A stretch of DNA of 5,701 bases from Pseudomonadota bacterium (GTDB lineage: Bacteria; Desulfobacterota; Desulfobacteria; Desulfobacterales; Desulfobacteraceae), in contig JAHJDU010000620.1 in NCBI GenBank assembly GCA_018812385.1, positions 1-5,701 on the forward strand, given 5' to 3'. Each line of letters starts with the position of its first letter. Within the stretch, counting starts at the first letter, position 1. Below, piece by piece: positions 1 to 4,687 of the stretch. The position numbers were made by a program, and so were the translations under genes. The notes under the pieces were generated by a model. The model was not told where the DNA came from. It saw only the letters and a list, made by a program, of their open reading frames with translations, and did no database searches.

Positions 1-197
1 GCATAAAAAAAGAAGAGCATCCCGACATTTTCGAGCCCTATTTTACCACTAAGCTTTCCGGAACAGGGCTTGGTCTTGCCATTGTCCATAATATTATCAA
101 AGCCCATAAAGGAGAGCTTAAAGTGAAAAGCGAACCTGGCCAAGGAACTGTTTTTACTATTATTTTACCTGACAAGGAAATGAATGAAGATGAATAA
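1..197 (+). CDS. Sensor histidine kinase, C-terminal fragment (5' end outside window)
   Basis: The frame starting at base 3 is open from the left edge to a TAA at 195-197 and gives about 64 residues. It matches the end of a histidine-kinase ATP-binding (HATPase_c) domain. An F-box-like stretch (IFEPYFTTK) is followed by the G2 box (GTGLGLAIV), then the usual helix and the closing strand ending in GTVFTIILP. The N, G1 and phosphoacceptor-histidine boxes and any sensor or membrane region lie outside the window, so the stimulus cannot be read. The protein ends soon after the catalytic domain, so no receiver or other domain is fused at the C-terminus. The next gene begins inside its last codons (14-bp overlap if ATG 184 is used, 8 bp if ATG 190), which implies a translationally coupled kinase-regulator pair. 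By family logic it phosphorylates the downstream response regulator. The family call is firm; a ZraS/HydH-like identity is only inferred from its partner. Confidence 0.93.
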   Translation, partial: IKKEEHPDIFEPYFTTKLSGTGLGLAIVHNIIKAHKGELKVKSEPGQGTVFTIILPDKEMNEDE

Positions 198-1563
198 ACA
201 AAAAAGCAATATTCTGATAGTTGATGATGATAAGACCCATCGCAATATGCTTAAAACCTTGTTGAATAAATGGGGATATGACCTGGCAGAAGCAGATGAC
301 GGGCAGACTGCCATCGACATGGTCGCAGAAAAACCCTATGATCTTGTCCTGATGGACATAAAAATGATTAAAGTATCAGGACTTGTGGCACAGGTGGAAA
401 TCAAAAAGATCAACCCAGCCATACCAGTCATTATAATGACGGCATTTTCATCCATTGACACAGCTGTTGAAGCCTTGAAAAATGGGGCCTATGATTATCT
501 GACCAAGCCGTTTGATTTTGATAAATTAAAGATCACTATTCAAAGATCTCTTGAACATACGCAGTTGAAAAAGGAAAATTTTCTTTTAAAAGAAACCCTG
601 GGCAAAAACTTTGACTGTAATAATATTATTGGCAAAAATGAAAAAATGCAGAAGCTGATTCAGACCATATCCCAGGTAGCTAAAACTGATGCCACGGTAT
701 TGATAAACGGCGAATCCGGCACGGGCAAGGAACTGATCGCAGGCGCCATCCATTATAACAGCCTGAGAAACCAGGGTCCGTTTATCAAAATTAATTGTGC
801 AGCCATCACGGAAACCCTTTTGGAATCGGAATTATTCGGGCATGAAAAAGGAGCGTTCACAGGAGCCAGTCGCAACAAGGAAGGCAAATTCCAGCAGGCA
901 GACAAGGGCAGCATTTTTTTAGATGAGATCAGTGAAACCTCCATGTCCATGCAGGTAAAACTTTTACGGACTTTGCAGGAACGCGAAGTTACCCCTGTTG
1001 GCAGTGAAAAAGTCATTAAAGTTGATACCCGGATTATCGCTGCAACCAATAAAGACCTGATTGATTTAATTGCCAGGGGCGATTTTAGGGAGGATCTATA
1101 TTATCGGCTCAATGTGATCAACTTAATAGTGCCGCCCTTAAGGCAAAGGACCGGTGATATCCAGCTTCTGGCCCAGCATTTCTTAAAAGAATATGCCAAA
1201 AAAAACAATCGTGCCATTAAAGGGTTTACCCCGGAAGCCATGGAAAAAATGGTGGGGTATCACTGGCCCGGAAATGTCAGGGAATTGATGAACACCCTGG
1301 AAAGAGGTGTGATCCTGTCAACCGGGAATTTTCTTGGCAAAGATGATATTCAGATTGAAACCGGATCTCCCATGAAAGCTGAGCCTCTTGGAGACACAGG
1401 CCAGATCAATCTGGGGGAGAAAACCTTATACGAGGTTGAAAAACTGGCGATCTTAAAAATGCTGGATAAAACCGGAAATAATAAAAGTGAGGCCGCAAGA
1501 CGGCTGGGTATATCAAGACGGACCCTTCACCTCAAGCTCAAGGATTACGGGGTGATGCCTTAA
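184..1563 (+). CDS. Sigma-54-dependent response regulator, NtrC/ZraR (HydG) type
   Basis: The 459-residue protein has the full three-domain NtrC architecture. The receiver (about 9-125) has acidic pocket D14/D15, phosphoacceptor D58, T86 and K108. The AAA+ sigma-54 activation domain (about 145-380) has Walker A GESGTGKE at 176-183, the sigma-54-contacting GAFTGA loop at 223-228, Walker B IFLDEI at 244-249 and the arginine-finger segment FREDLYYRL at 301-309. A Fis-type helix-turn-helix lies at about 432-456 (SEAARRLGISRRTLHLKL). Such proteins bind enhancers upstream of -24/-12 promoters and, once phosphorylated, hydrolyse ATP to open the sigma-54 holoenzyme. The segment NPAIPVIIMTAFSS and the length resemble ZraR/HydG, but AtoC-like relatives are close, so no symbol is given. 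ATG 184 has AAGGA 5-6 nt upstream; ATG 190 is an alternative start with about 11 nt spacing. Both overlap the kinase gene. Likely targets are the twin palindromes at 2116-2156. One oddity is that the receiver lacks the usual proline and DG after D58 (MDIKMIKVSG). Confidence 0.95.
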   Translation: MKMNKQKSNILIVDDDKTHRNMLKTLLNKWGYDLAEADDGQTAIDMVAEKPYDLVLMDIKMIKVSGLVAQVEIKKINPAIPVIIMTAFSSIDTAVEALKNGAYDYLTKPFDFDKLKITIQRSLEHTQLKKENFLLKETLGKNFDCNNIIGKNEKMQKLIQTISQVAKTDATVLINGESGTGKELIAGAIHYNSLRNQGPFIKINCAAITETLLESELFGHEKGAFTGASRNKEGKFQQADKGSIFLDEISETSMSMQVKLLRTLQEREVTPVGSEKVIKVDTRIIAATNKDLIDLIARGDFREDLYYRLNVINLIVPPLRQRTGDIQLLAQHFLKEYAKKNNRAIKGFTPEAMEKMVGYHWPGNVRELMNTLERGVILSTGNFLGKDDIQIETGSPMKAEPLGDTGQINLGEKTLYEVEKLAILKMLDKTGNNKSEAARRLGISRRTLHLKLKDYGVMP

Positions 1564-1597
1564 AATTAAAATGGCATGATTCTCTTTGGTCGAAATT

Positions 1598-1948
1598 TTA
1601 GGAAAGCAATTGTTTTTTTTCCCTGTACTCATCAATTTCGATTTCTCCCCTGGCCAGACGCTCCTTTAAAATGTCCAGCGGTTTTTTGTCAGGTCCCTGC
1701 CCTGCTTCTTTTCCCAAAGGCAAATGTGAAATCCAGCGGATGAGAAAAATCAGTGCAATAAGTAACAGACCCCAGAAAATAATCATAAACCATCCCATAT
1801 ATCCAGCCCCCCCCATCATATGACCGCCAAAATATCCATAGTTATTATCCCCCCATCCGGCAAAAGCCGAATCATGAGCAGACAACAGGGAAAAAGCAGA
1901 TAATAATACAGTGAATAAACTTGTTTTAATTTTCATTGTCTTGTCCAT
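1598..1948 (-). CDS. Small exported/membrane SHOCT-domain protein with Gly/His/Met-rich segment
   Basis: The product is 116 residues. A basic start followed by a hydrophobic stretch (about 6-30) ending in DSAFA looks like a signal peptide with cleavage near A30. Next comes a short Gly/Tyr/His/Met segment (31-52, containing GGHMMGGAGYMG), one strong transmembrane helix (53-73), a linker, and a C-terminal SHOCT domain (about 91-115: LDILKERLARGEIEIDEYREKK). SHOCT is a short C-terminal module, usually attached to membrane or oligomeric proteins and without a known enzymatic role. The ATG at 1948 is chosen because AGGGGGGAA lies 6 nt upstream; the frame extends to a TTG at 1993 but that has no well-placed ribosome-binding site. 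The gene converges on the response-regulator gene with only 34 bp between stops. It has a candidate sigma-54 promoter and twin enhancer-like sites upstream, so it is probably a target of the adjacent two-component system. The Met/His segment and the nearby Cu+-ATPase suggest a role in periplasmic metal stress; this is inference. Confidence 0.85.
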   Translation of the reverse strand: MDKTMKIKTSLFTVLLSAFSLLSAHDSAFAGWGDNNYGYFGGHMMGGAGYMGWFMIIFWGLLLIALIFLIRWISHLPLGKEAGQGPDKKPLDILKERLARGEIEIDEYREKKQLLS

Positions 1949-1954
1949 TGGGTT

Positions 1955-1961
1955 CCCCCCT
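1955..1961 (-). promoter_or_regulatory. Ribosome-binding site that sets the SHOCT gene start
   Basis: On the minus strand AGGGGGG, followed by AACCCA, precedes the ATG at 1948 by about 6 nt. It favours this ATG over the upstream in-frame TTG at 1993, removing a 15-residue N-terminal extension that would sit oddly ahead of the signal peptide. Confidence 0.7.
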
Positions 1962-2025
1962 GAATCACCTTGGTTATTATTAAATGGCCTCAATCCCTCT
2001 CAAATCCTTACCTGATTTTTAACAT

Positions 2026-2041
2026 TTCAAGTTTCATGCCA
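2026..2041 (-). promoter_or_regulatory. Candidate sigma-54 (-24/-12) promoter for the SHOCT gene
   Basis: Read on the minus strand the bases are TGGCAT-GAAAC-TTGAA, against the consensus TGGCAC-N5-TTGCA. The -24 GG and the spacing are exact. The mismatches are T for C at the end of the first element and A for C in the -12 GC. Transcription would start near 2016, giving a leader of about 65-70 nt before the ATG at 1948. The promoter lies within one intergenic region of a sigma-54 activator gene and has twin palindromes at enhancer distance upstream, which raises its likelihood. Confidence 0.55.
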
Positions 2042-2083
2042 GGAATGGTATCCTTTTGATACAAAAGAAGATTGCCTGTTTGC

Positions 2084-2108
2084 GGCAGTCTTAAAAAAAC
2101 AGACTGCC
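2084..2108. repeat. Inverted repeat (8-bp arms, 9-base A-rich loop)
   Basis: GGCAGTCT at 2084-2091 and AGACTGCC at 2101-2108 are perfect complements around the loop TAAAAAAAC. No T-run follows on either strand, so it does not look like an intrinsic terminator. It lies between the enhancer-like palindromes and the sigma-54 promoter, where the intervening DNA must loop. It may be an operator, a bending site or a stand-alone hairpin. Confidence 0.6.
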
Positions 2109-2115
2109 CAGAGAA

Positions 2116-2134
2116 CTGGATAAAAATTATCCAG
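2116..2134. promoter_or_regulatory. Enhancer-like palindrome 1 (candidate response-regulator site)
   Basis: CTGGATAA-AAA-TTATCCAG is a perfect palindrome with 8-bp arms and a 3-bp centre. Its centre (2125) lies about 85 bp upstream of the -24 GG and about 109 bp upstream of the predicted start near 2016, a standard distance for NtrC-type activator sites. The dyad symmetry fits a dimeric Fis-type HTH. Assigning it to the response regulator at 184-1563 is inference. Confidence 0.6.
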
Positions 2135-2137
2135 ACA

Positions 2138-2156
2138 GTGAATAAATATTATCCAC
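2138..2156. promoter_or_regulatory. Enhancer-like palindrome 2 (second copy)
   Basis: GTGAATAA-ATA-TTATCCAC has the same 8-3-8 layout as the copy at 2116-2134, with one arm mismatch (A opposite the expected G at position 4). The two copies agree at 15 of 19 positions, including both TTATCCA half-sites. The outer base pair changes in a compensating way, from C/G to G/C, preserving symmetry. The centres are 22 bp apart, about two helical turns, which puts both sites on the same face of the DNA as expected for cooperative binding of two activator dimers. Confidence 0.6.
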
Positions 2157-2169
2157 CCAAACATTTCTA

Positions 2170-2182
2170 ACATTCGGAATGT
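2170..2182. repeat. 13-bp perfect palindrome
   Basis: ACATTC-G-GAATGT is perfectly symmetric around a single central base. It lies just outside the twin palindromes and differs from them in sequence, so it may be the site of a different dimeric regulator. No function is evident. Confidence 0.4.
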
Positions 2183-2296
2183 CCCTTGATACAAATTTAT
2201 TGATCGTCAACTAATTATAATTTCCATAAAATAACAGGGCACAAAAAATGACGTACGGAAAAAACGAATTGAAATGTTTATTCATATTTAAAAACC

Positions 2297-2302
2297 GGGA
2301 GA
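2297..2302 (+). promoter_or_regulatory. Ribosome-binding site of the 42-codon ORF
   Basis: GGGAGA ends 7 nt before the ATG at 2310. It is the only strong Shine-Dalgarno-like sequence between the control region and the 113-aa ORF and is the main argument that the short ORF is translated. Confidence 0.45.
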
Positions 2303-2309
2303 AAATTTG

Positions 2310-2438
2310 ATGATTCGTTTAACATTTATCGGAAATACCTATTACGAGCCAAAAATCTTCAAAAAAAGGGTTGACCCGGACTATATTTTGTACAATAATT
2401 TTTTATGGAGACCAAAGCTTTGTTTGAGAAGGTTATAG
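2310..2438 (+). CDS. Short ORF (42 aa), unknown; possible truncated gene or leader
   Basis: The ATG at 2310, preceded by GGGAGA at good spacing, opens a 42-codon frame ending at TAG 2436-2438. The product starts MIRLTFIGNTYYEPK and continues to NNFLWRPKLCLRRL. I do not recognise it. Codons up to about 2400 are ordinary (CGT, ATC, TAC, GAC, CCG). The last ten or so fall in the C-poor DNA of the next ORF, which it overlaps by 34 bp in another frame. Two readings are possible: a native gene whose 5' end survives while its remainder was replaced by the segment beginning near 2400, or a leader ORF whose translation feeds the 113-aa ORF. Length and lack of a recognised family keep confidence low. 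Confidence 0.35.
   Translation: MIRLTFIGNTYYEPKIFKKRVDPDYILYNNFLWRPKLCLRRL
2371..2399 (+). promoter_or_regulatory. Candidate sigma-70-type promoter just before the 113-aa ORF
   Basis: TTGACC (2371-2376) and AATAAT (2394-2399) are separated by 17 bp; each matches five of six consensus bases. The expected start (about 2405-2407) would coincide with the ATG at 2405, giving a leaderless or nearly leaderless mRNA, which fits the absence of a ribosome-binding site there. TACAAT at 2391-2396 is an alternative -10 but with only 14-bp spacing. A TATA-like TATATTTT (2382-2389) could also be read as an archaeal-style box if the segment is foreign. Confidence 0.35.
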
Positions 2439-2746
2439 AATTTGCTGAGAAAGGAAAAGGGAGAAGGTTGCTTAATACTTTGAATAAGAGAGATAATGTT
2501 TTGACTTATTTTGAGTTGGATGAGGTTTTGAGGGCTTATTGTGAAATTGGTTTGCCTAAGGAAGTTGAGATGTTGAAGAAAAGGAGAGGTATTTTGGGAG
2601 ATGATCAGTATAATGCTTTGGCTGAAAAGGTTAGGGGTAATTGTTGTTCTGAGAGATATGATGATTTTGCGGTTTCTTTGGGTAATTTGTTGAGCAGTGG
2701 TATGAGGATGAATCCTACTAAGACGAATGTTGAAGGGTTAATTTGA
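2405..2746 (+). CDS. Orphan 113-aa protein of unknown function, strongly G/T-skewed gene
   Basis: I do not recognise a family. The protein is soluble-looking and predicted by eye to be mostly helical. It is charged (many K/E/R), has no signal peptide or membrane segment, and has a Cys pair (NCCSE, about 79-83). The run LDEVLRAYCEIGLPKEVEML (39-58) is faintly like a TPR/PPR-type helical hairpin. The base composition is remarkable: I count about 104 G and 21 C in 342 bases. Thirteen of 15 leucines are TTG, all arginines are AGA/AGG, and only two codons end in C. No flanking gene looks like this, so recent acquisition is likely. Uninterrupted frame use with a consistent codon habit argues that it is a real gene. 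The ATG at 2405 has no ribosome-binding site. GGAG at 2407-2410 lies 9 nt before an in-frame TTG at 2420, which may be the true start (108 aa). It is followed after 78 bp by the methyltransferase gene. Confidence 0.6.
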   Translation: METKALFEKVIEFAEKGKGRRLLNTLNKRDNVLTYFELDEVLRAYCEIGLPKEVEMLKKRRGILGDDQYNALAEKVRGNCCSERYDDFAVSLGNLLSSGMRMNPTKTNVEGLI

Positions 2747-2824
2747 GGTTTTTAGTCCAATAAAAAACATTTCGGCAGATTCTTTCTGAATAAATTATAT
2801 TTCCTTTGAAAGGAGAAAGATATA

Positions 2825-3382
2825 ATGAACAATAGAAATAATCGCGTATGCCCGGTTGAAAGAGCAGGCATTCTTGATATTAGAATTCGAAGATGGGTAC
2901 AAAATCCTAAAAAAATATTAAAGCATTATATTAAAGAAGGGATGACAATCTTGGAATTAGGATGCGGGCCTGGCTTTTTCACTATTGATATAGCTCAAAT
3001 GGTTGGTAACTCCGGTCAAGTTATCGCTGTTGATTTACAGGAAGGAATGCTTCAGAAAGTAAGAAACAAGATTAAAGAAACAGAGCTTGAGGAACGAATC
3101 ATTCTGCATAAGTGTGATGAGAACAAAATAGGCATTTCAGAGAATGTTGATTTCGTTCTATTATTCTACATGGTCCATGAGGTGCGGGATAAGGAATCAT
3201 TATTTAATGAGATAGAATCAATACTTAAACCGAATGGACAAGTTCTTATTGTGGAACCACCATTTCATGTTTCAAAAAAAGCTTTTGAAAATACTATCAA
3301 AAAAGCCAATGACGTCGGCCTCACCGTTGTTGAAAGGCCGAAAATATTTCTTAGCAAGACAGCAATATTGAAAAAAAGCTGA
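2825..3382 (+). CDS. Class I SAM-dependent methyltransferase
   Basis: The 185-residue cytosolic protein has a Rossmann-type methyltransferase core. Motif I is LELGCGPGF (43-51) for SAM binding, the acidic end of the second strand is IAVDLQEGM with D70, a motif IV-like strand is VDFVLLFYMVHEV, and ILKPNGQVLIVEPP forms the later strand. The N-terminal stretch VCPVERAGILDIRIRRWVQNP precedes the core and is typical of one subgroup of small stand-alone methyltransferases related to the UbiE/ArsM-like fold (family recollection, not checked). The C-terminal part is short, so there is no obvious substrate-binding extension and the substrate cannot be stated. AGGAG at 2811-2815 lies 9 nt before the ATG and fixes the start. 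The gene is AT-rich but lacks the extreme skew of the ORF before it, so the two were probably not acquired as one uniform piece. It converges on the 98-aa gene across a 148-bp gap. Confidence 0.88.
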   Translation: MNNRNNRVCPVERAGILDIRIRRWVQNPKKILKHYIKEGMTILELGCGPGFFTIDIAQMVGNSGQVIAVDLQEGMLQKVRNKIKETELEERIILHKCDENKIGISENVDFVLLFYMVHEVRDKESLFNEIESILKPNGQVLIVEPPFHVSKKAFENTIKKANDVGLTVVERPKIFLSKTAILKKS

Positions 3383-3446
3383 CAATAAAAGCAGGTGATT
3401 TTTAAGATTCAGATTACATTATATAAACCAAGTACGGCATCACAAA

Positions 3447-3497
3447 GCTCTATTTACCCATTTTGCCAATCCCTGTATTATTTTGAGTAAATAGCGC
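3447..3497. repeat. Long-looped inverted repeat in the convergent gap
   Basis: CTATTTAC at 3450-3457 and GTAAATAG at 3487-3494 are perfect complements. Past one mismatch the pairing extends to GC/GC at the outer ends (3447-3448 with 3496-3497). The loop is 29 bases and no T-run is placed for termination. It sits between the 3' ends of the methyltransferase gene and the minus-strand operon. A terminator role is unlikely; a remnant of a small mobile repeat is possible but unproven. Confidence 0.4.
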
Positions 3498-3530
3498 GAT
3501 ATCATCTACTGGGGAAGAATCATTTTTGCA

Positions 3531-3827
3531 TTACCCAAGATAAAGCTTTAAAAAGATATTGACCACGGCAAAGGCAAAAAGGGCGGGAAACAATATGGCT
3601 TTCTTTCTTTTTAACGGGTCGAAAATCAGTCCTGTTAATGACAGATTTACCCTGCTGATGCCAAAATAAAGCCCTGTGAGAAGCAAAAGTCCCTGGATCA
3701 AGGGAATGACTTCAGGATGAAAGGGGTTAAAAAGGACATTGGCGGTTCCGAAAATATTCCACCCATACCCCAAAGGATCTGACAGCACATTGAGGACATA
3801 GGAATAATTGCCTAAAAATCCTCCCAC
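3531..3827 (-). CDS. 98-aa membrane protein, possible C-terminal remnant of a larger protein
   Basis: The frame runs from a GTG at 3827 to TAA at 3531-3533. Two hydrophobic segments are visible (about 38-57 and 77-95), joined by a basic loop (FDPLKRKK). The N-terminal part is rich in aromatic and Gly residues (SDPLGYGWNIFGTANVLFNPFHPE). This reads like the last part of a polytopic membrane protein rather than a complete one. The GTG has no evident ribosome-binding site, and an in-frame TAG lies only 15 nt upstream of it. In a different frame the bases just upstream would encode KKPVPSELLALAKDIP, which joins smoothly to VGGFLGNYSYVL if one frameshift is allowed. It starts 29 bp after lgt on the same strand and is probably co-transcribed. 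I cannot name the family; a membrane electron-transfer or ferredoxin-type protein is a weak guess. It may be a pseudogene fragment. Confidence 0.5.
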   Translation of the reverse strand: MGGFLGNYSYVLNVLSDPLGYGWNIFGTANVLFNPFHPEVIPLIQGLLLLTGLYFGISRVNLSLTGLIFDPLKRKKAILFPALFAFAVVNIFLKLYLG

Positions 3828-3856
3828 TGGGTATATCTTTTGCTAAAGCTAAAAGT

Positions 3857-4627
3857 TCAGATGGAACAGGCTTTTTTGCGCAGCACAATCATCAGAATTA
3901 CAGCTGTGAGTATACCCAAAACCCCAATGGACTGGGCTGCGGAAATATTGCCAAAATAGGTAAGCTTATCAGCCCTGAAATGTTCTACAAATATCCGGCC
4001 TGCAGAATACAGAATCGTATATAGCAAAAATAGATTGCCTTTTATTTTAATCTTTTTTCTAATCGTCCATAACACACCAAAAATGATCAGGTTAAAACCC
4101 ATTTCATAGAGCTGAGTGGGATGCAGAGGTTGTCCCGGATACATCTGCCCTGCCGGACTCTCAGGTGAATAAATCAATCCCCACGGCATATTTGTGGGAT
4201 AACCGTGGGCATCCCCGTTAAAAAAACATCCGATTCTGCCGATCGCCTGACCAAGAGCAAGTGAAGGGGCAAGGGTGTCGGCAAATTTCCAGAAGGAAAT
4301 CTTCTGATGCCATGTATAAATTATGCAGGCCAAAAGGCCTCCTAAAATCGCACCGTGTATGGCCAGCCCTCCCTTCCAAATGGCCAGAACCGAAAGAGGG
4401 TTTTTCCAAAACAAAGCAGGCTCTGTAAACGCGACATAATAGAACCGGGCACCGGCAATGGCAAAAAGAACAGCAAAAAGAAAAAAGTTTTCAATTTTTT
4501 GAGCTTCAATCTGGTTTCTTTTTGCTTCTTTTTGTGCGATCCACAACCCGGTCAGGCATGCAATGGCTATCATTAGACCATACCACCTGATAGTTAATGG
4601 GCCGATTTGTAAAAAAATTGGATGCAT
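3857..4627 (-). CDS. lgt: Prolipoprotein diacylglyceryl transferase
   Basis: Lgt moves diacylglycerol from phosphatidylglycerol to the lipobox cysteine of prolipoproteins in the inner membrane, the first step of lipoprotein maturation. The 256-residue product is close to full length for the family and polytopic throughout. Visible landmarks are the N-terminal RWYG (14-17), KGGLAIHGAILGG with H91, the Lgt signature GRIGCFFNGD (130-139), HPTQLYE (169-175) and SAGRIFVEHFRAD with R211 and E215. These match the residues regarded as essential in the E. coli enzyme. AGGAG 7 nt before the ATG at 4627 fixes the start. It follows copA by 60 bp on the same strand, with no terminator-like hairpin seen between them, so co-transcription is likely. 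Its place behind a metal-transport ATPase rather than among housekeeping genes suggests an accessory copy; this cannot be confirmed from the window. Confidence 0.95.
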   Translation of the reverse strand: MHPIFLQIGPLTIRWYGLMIAIACLTGLWIAQKEAKRNQIEAQKIENFFLFAVLFAIAGARFYYVAFTEPALFWKNPLSVLAIWKGGLAIHGAILGGLLACIIYTWHQKISFWKFADTLAPSLALGQAIGRIGCFFNGDAHGYPTNMPWGLIYSPESPAGQMYPGQPLHPTQLYEMGFNLIIFGVLWTIRKKIKIKGNLFLLYTILYSAGRIFVEHFRADKLTYFGNISAAQSIGVLGILTAVILMIVLRKKACSI

Positions 4628-4687
4628 CTTTATTCTCCTGTTTAGATGGGTTTGGAATTCTGCCTGAAAACATAAAATCAGACGATT

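Larger units (their letters stand above)
1949..2309. other. Gene-free control region, rich in inverted repeats
   Basis: I see no convincing coding frame in these 361 bp. They separate the minus-strand SHOCT gene from the plus-strand block beginning at 2310. The region holds a candidate sigma-54 promoter (2026-2041, minus), a small inverted repeat GTATC-CTTTT-GATAC (2048-2062), a hairpin-capable repeat (2084-2108), two related 19-bp palindromes (2116-2134 and 2138-2156) and a 13-bp perfect palindrome (2170-2182). The 10-mer TTGATACAAA occurs twice, at 2056-2065 and 2186-2195. A perfect TATAAT (2216-2221) could serve as a -10 for the plus-strand genes, but no good -35 lies at the right distance. 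The sequence from 2222 to 2290 is AT-rich with nothing further recognisable. Confidence 0.7.

Noticed and set aside
753..1049. Minus-strand 98-codon frame inside the response-regulator gene
   Set aside because: It lies entirely within the AAA+ domain coding sequence, has no recognisable domain, and is a shadow frame.
1561..1600. TAAAATT/AATTTTA inverted repeat between the convergent regulator and SHOCT genes as a terminator
   Set aside because: The arms are all A/T with a 26-base loop and no GC stem or T-run, too weak to call a terminator.
2230..2250. Plus-strand sigma-54-like match (GGGCAC-AAAAA-ATGA)
   Set aside because: The -12 element lacks TTGC and the first base of the -24 element is wrong; only the spacing fits.
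2400..2756. Short T-rich direct repeats flanking the 113-aa ORF as a target-site duplication
   Set aside because: Shared TTTTTA is only 6 bp of simple sequence in AT-rich DNA; there are no terminal inverted repeats and no transposase.
2770..2801. Sigma-70 promoter for the methyltransferase (TTCGGC ... TATATT)
   Set aside because: The -35 is poor and the spacing is 19 bp; not distinguishable from AT-rich background.
3440..3510. Minus-strand 21-codon frame across the long-looped inverted repeat
   Set aside because: No ribosome-binding site, no recognisable product and trivial length.
4355..4576. Plus-strand frame opposite lgt
   Set aside because: It is fully antisense to conserved Lgt coding sequence, with low-complexity Lys/Phe content and no start signals.
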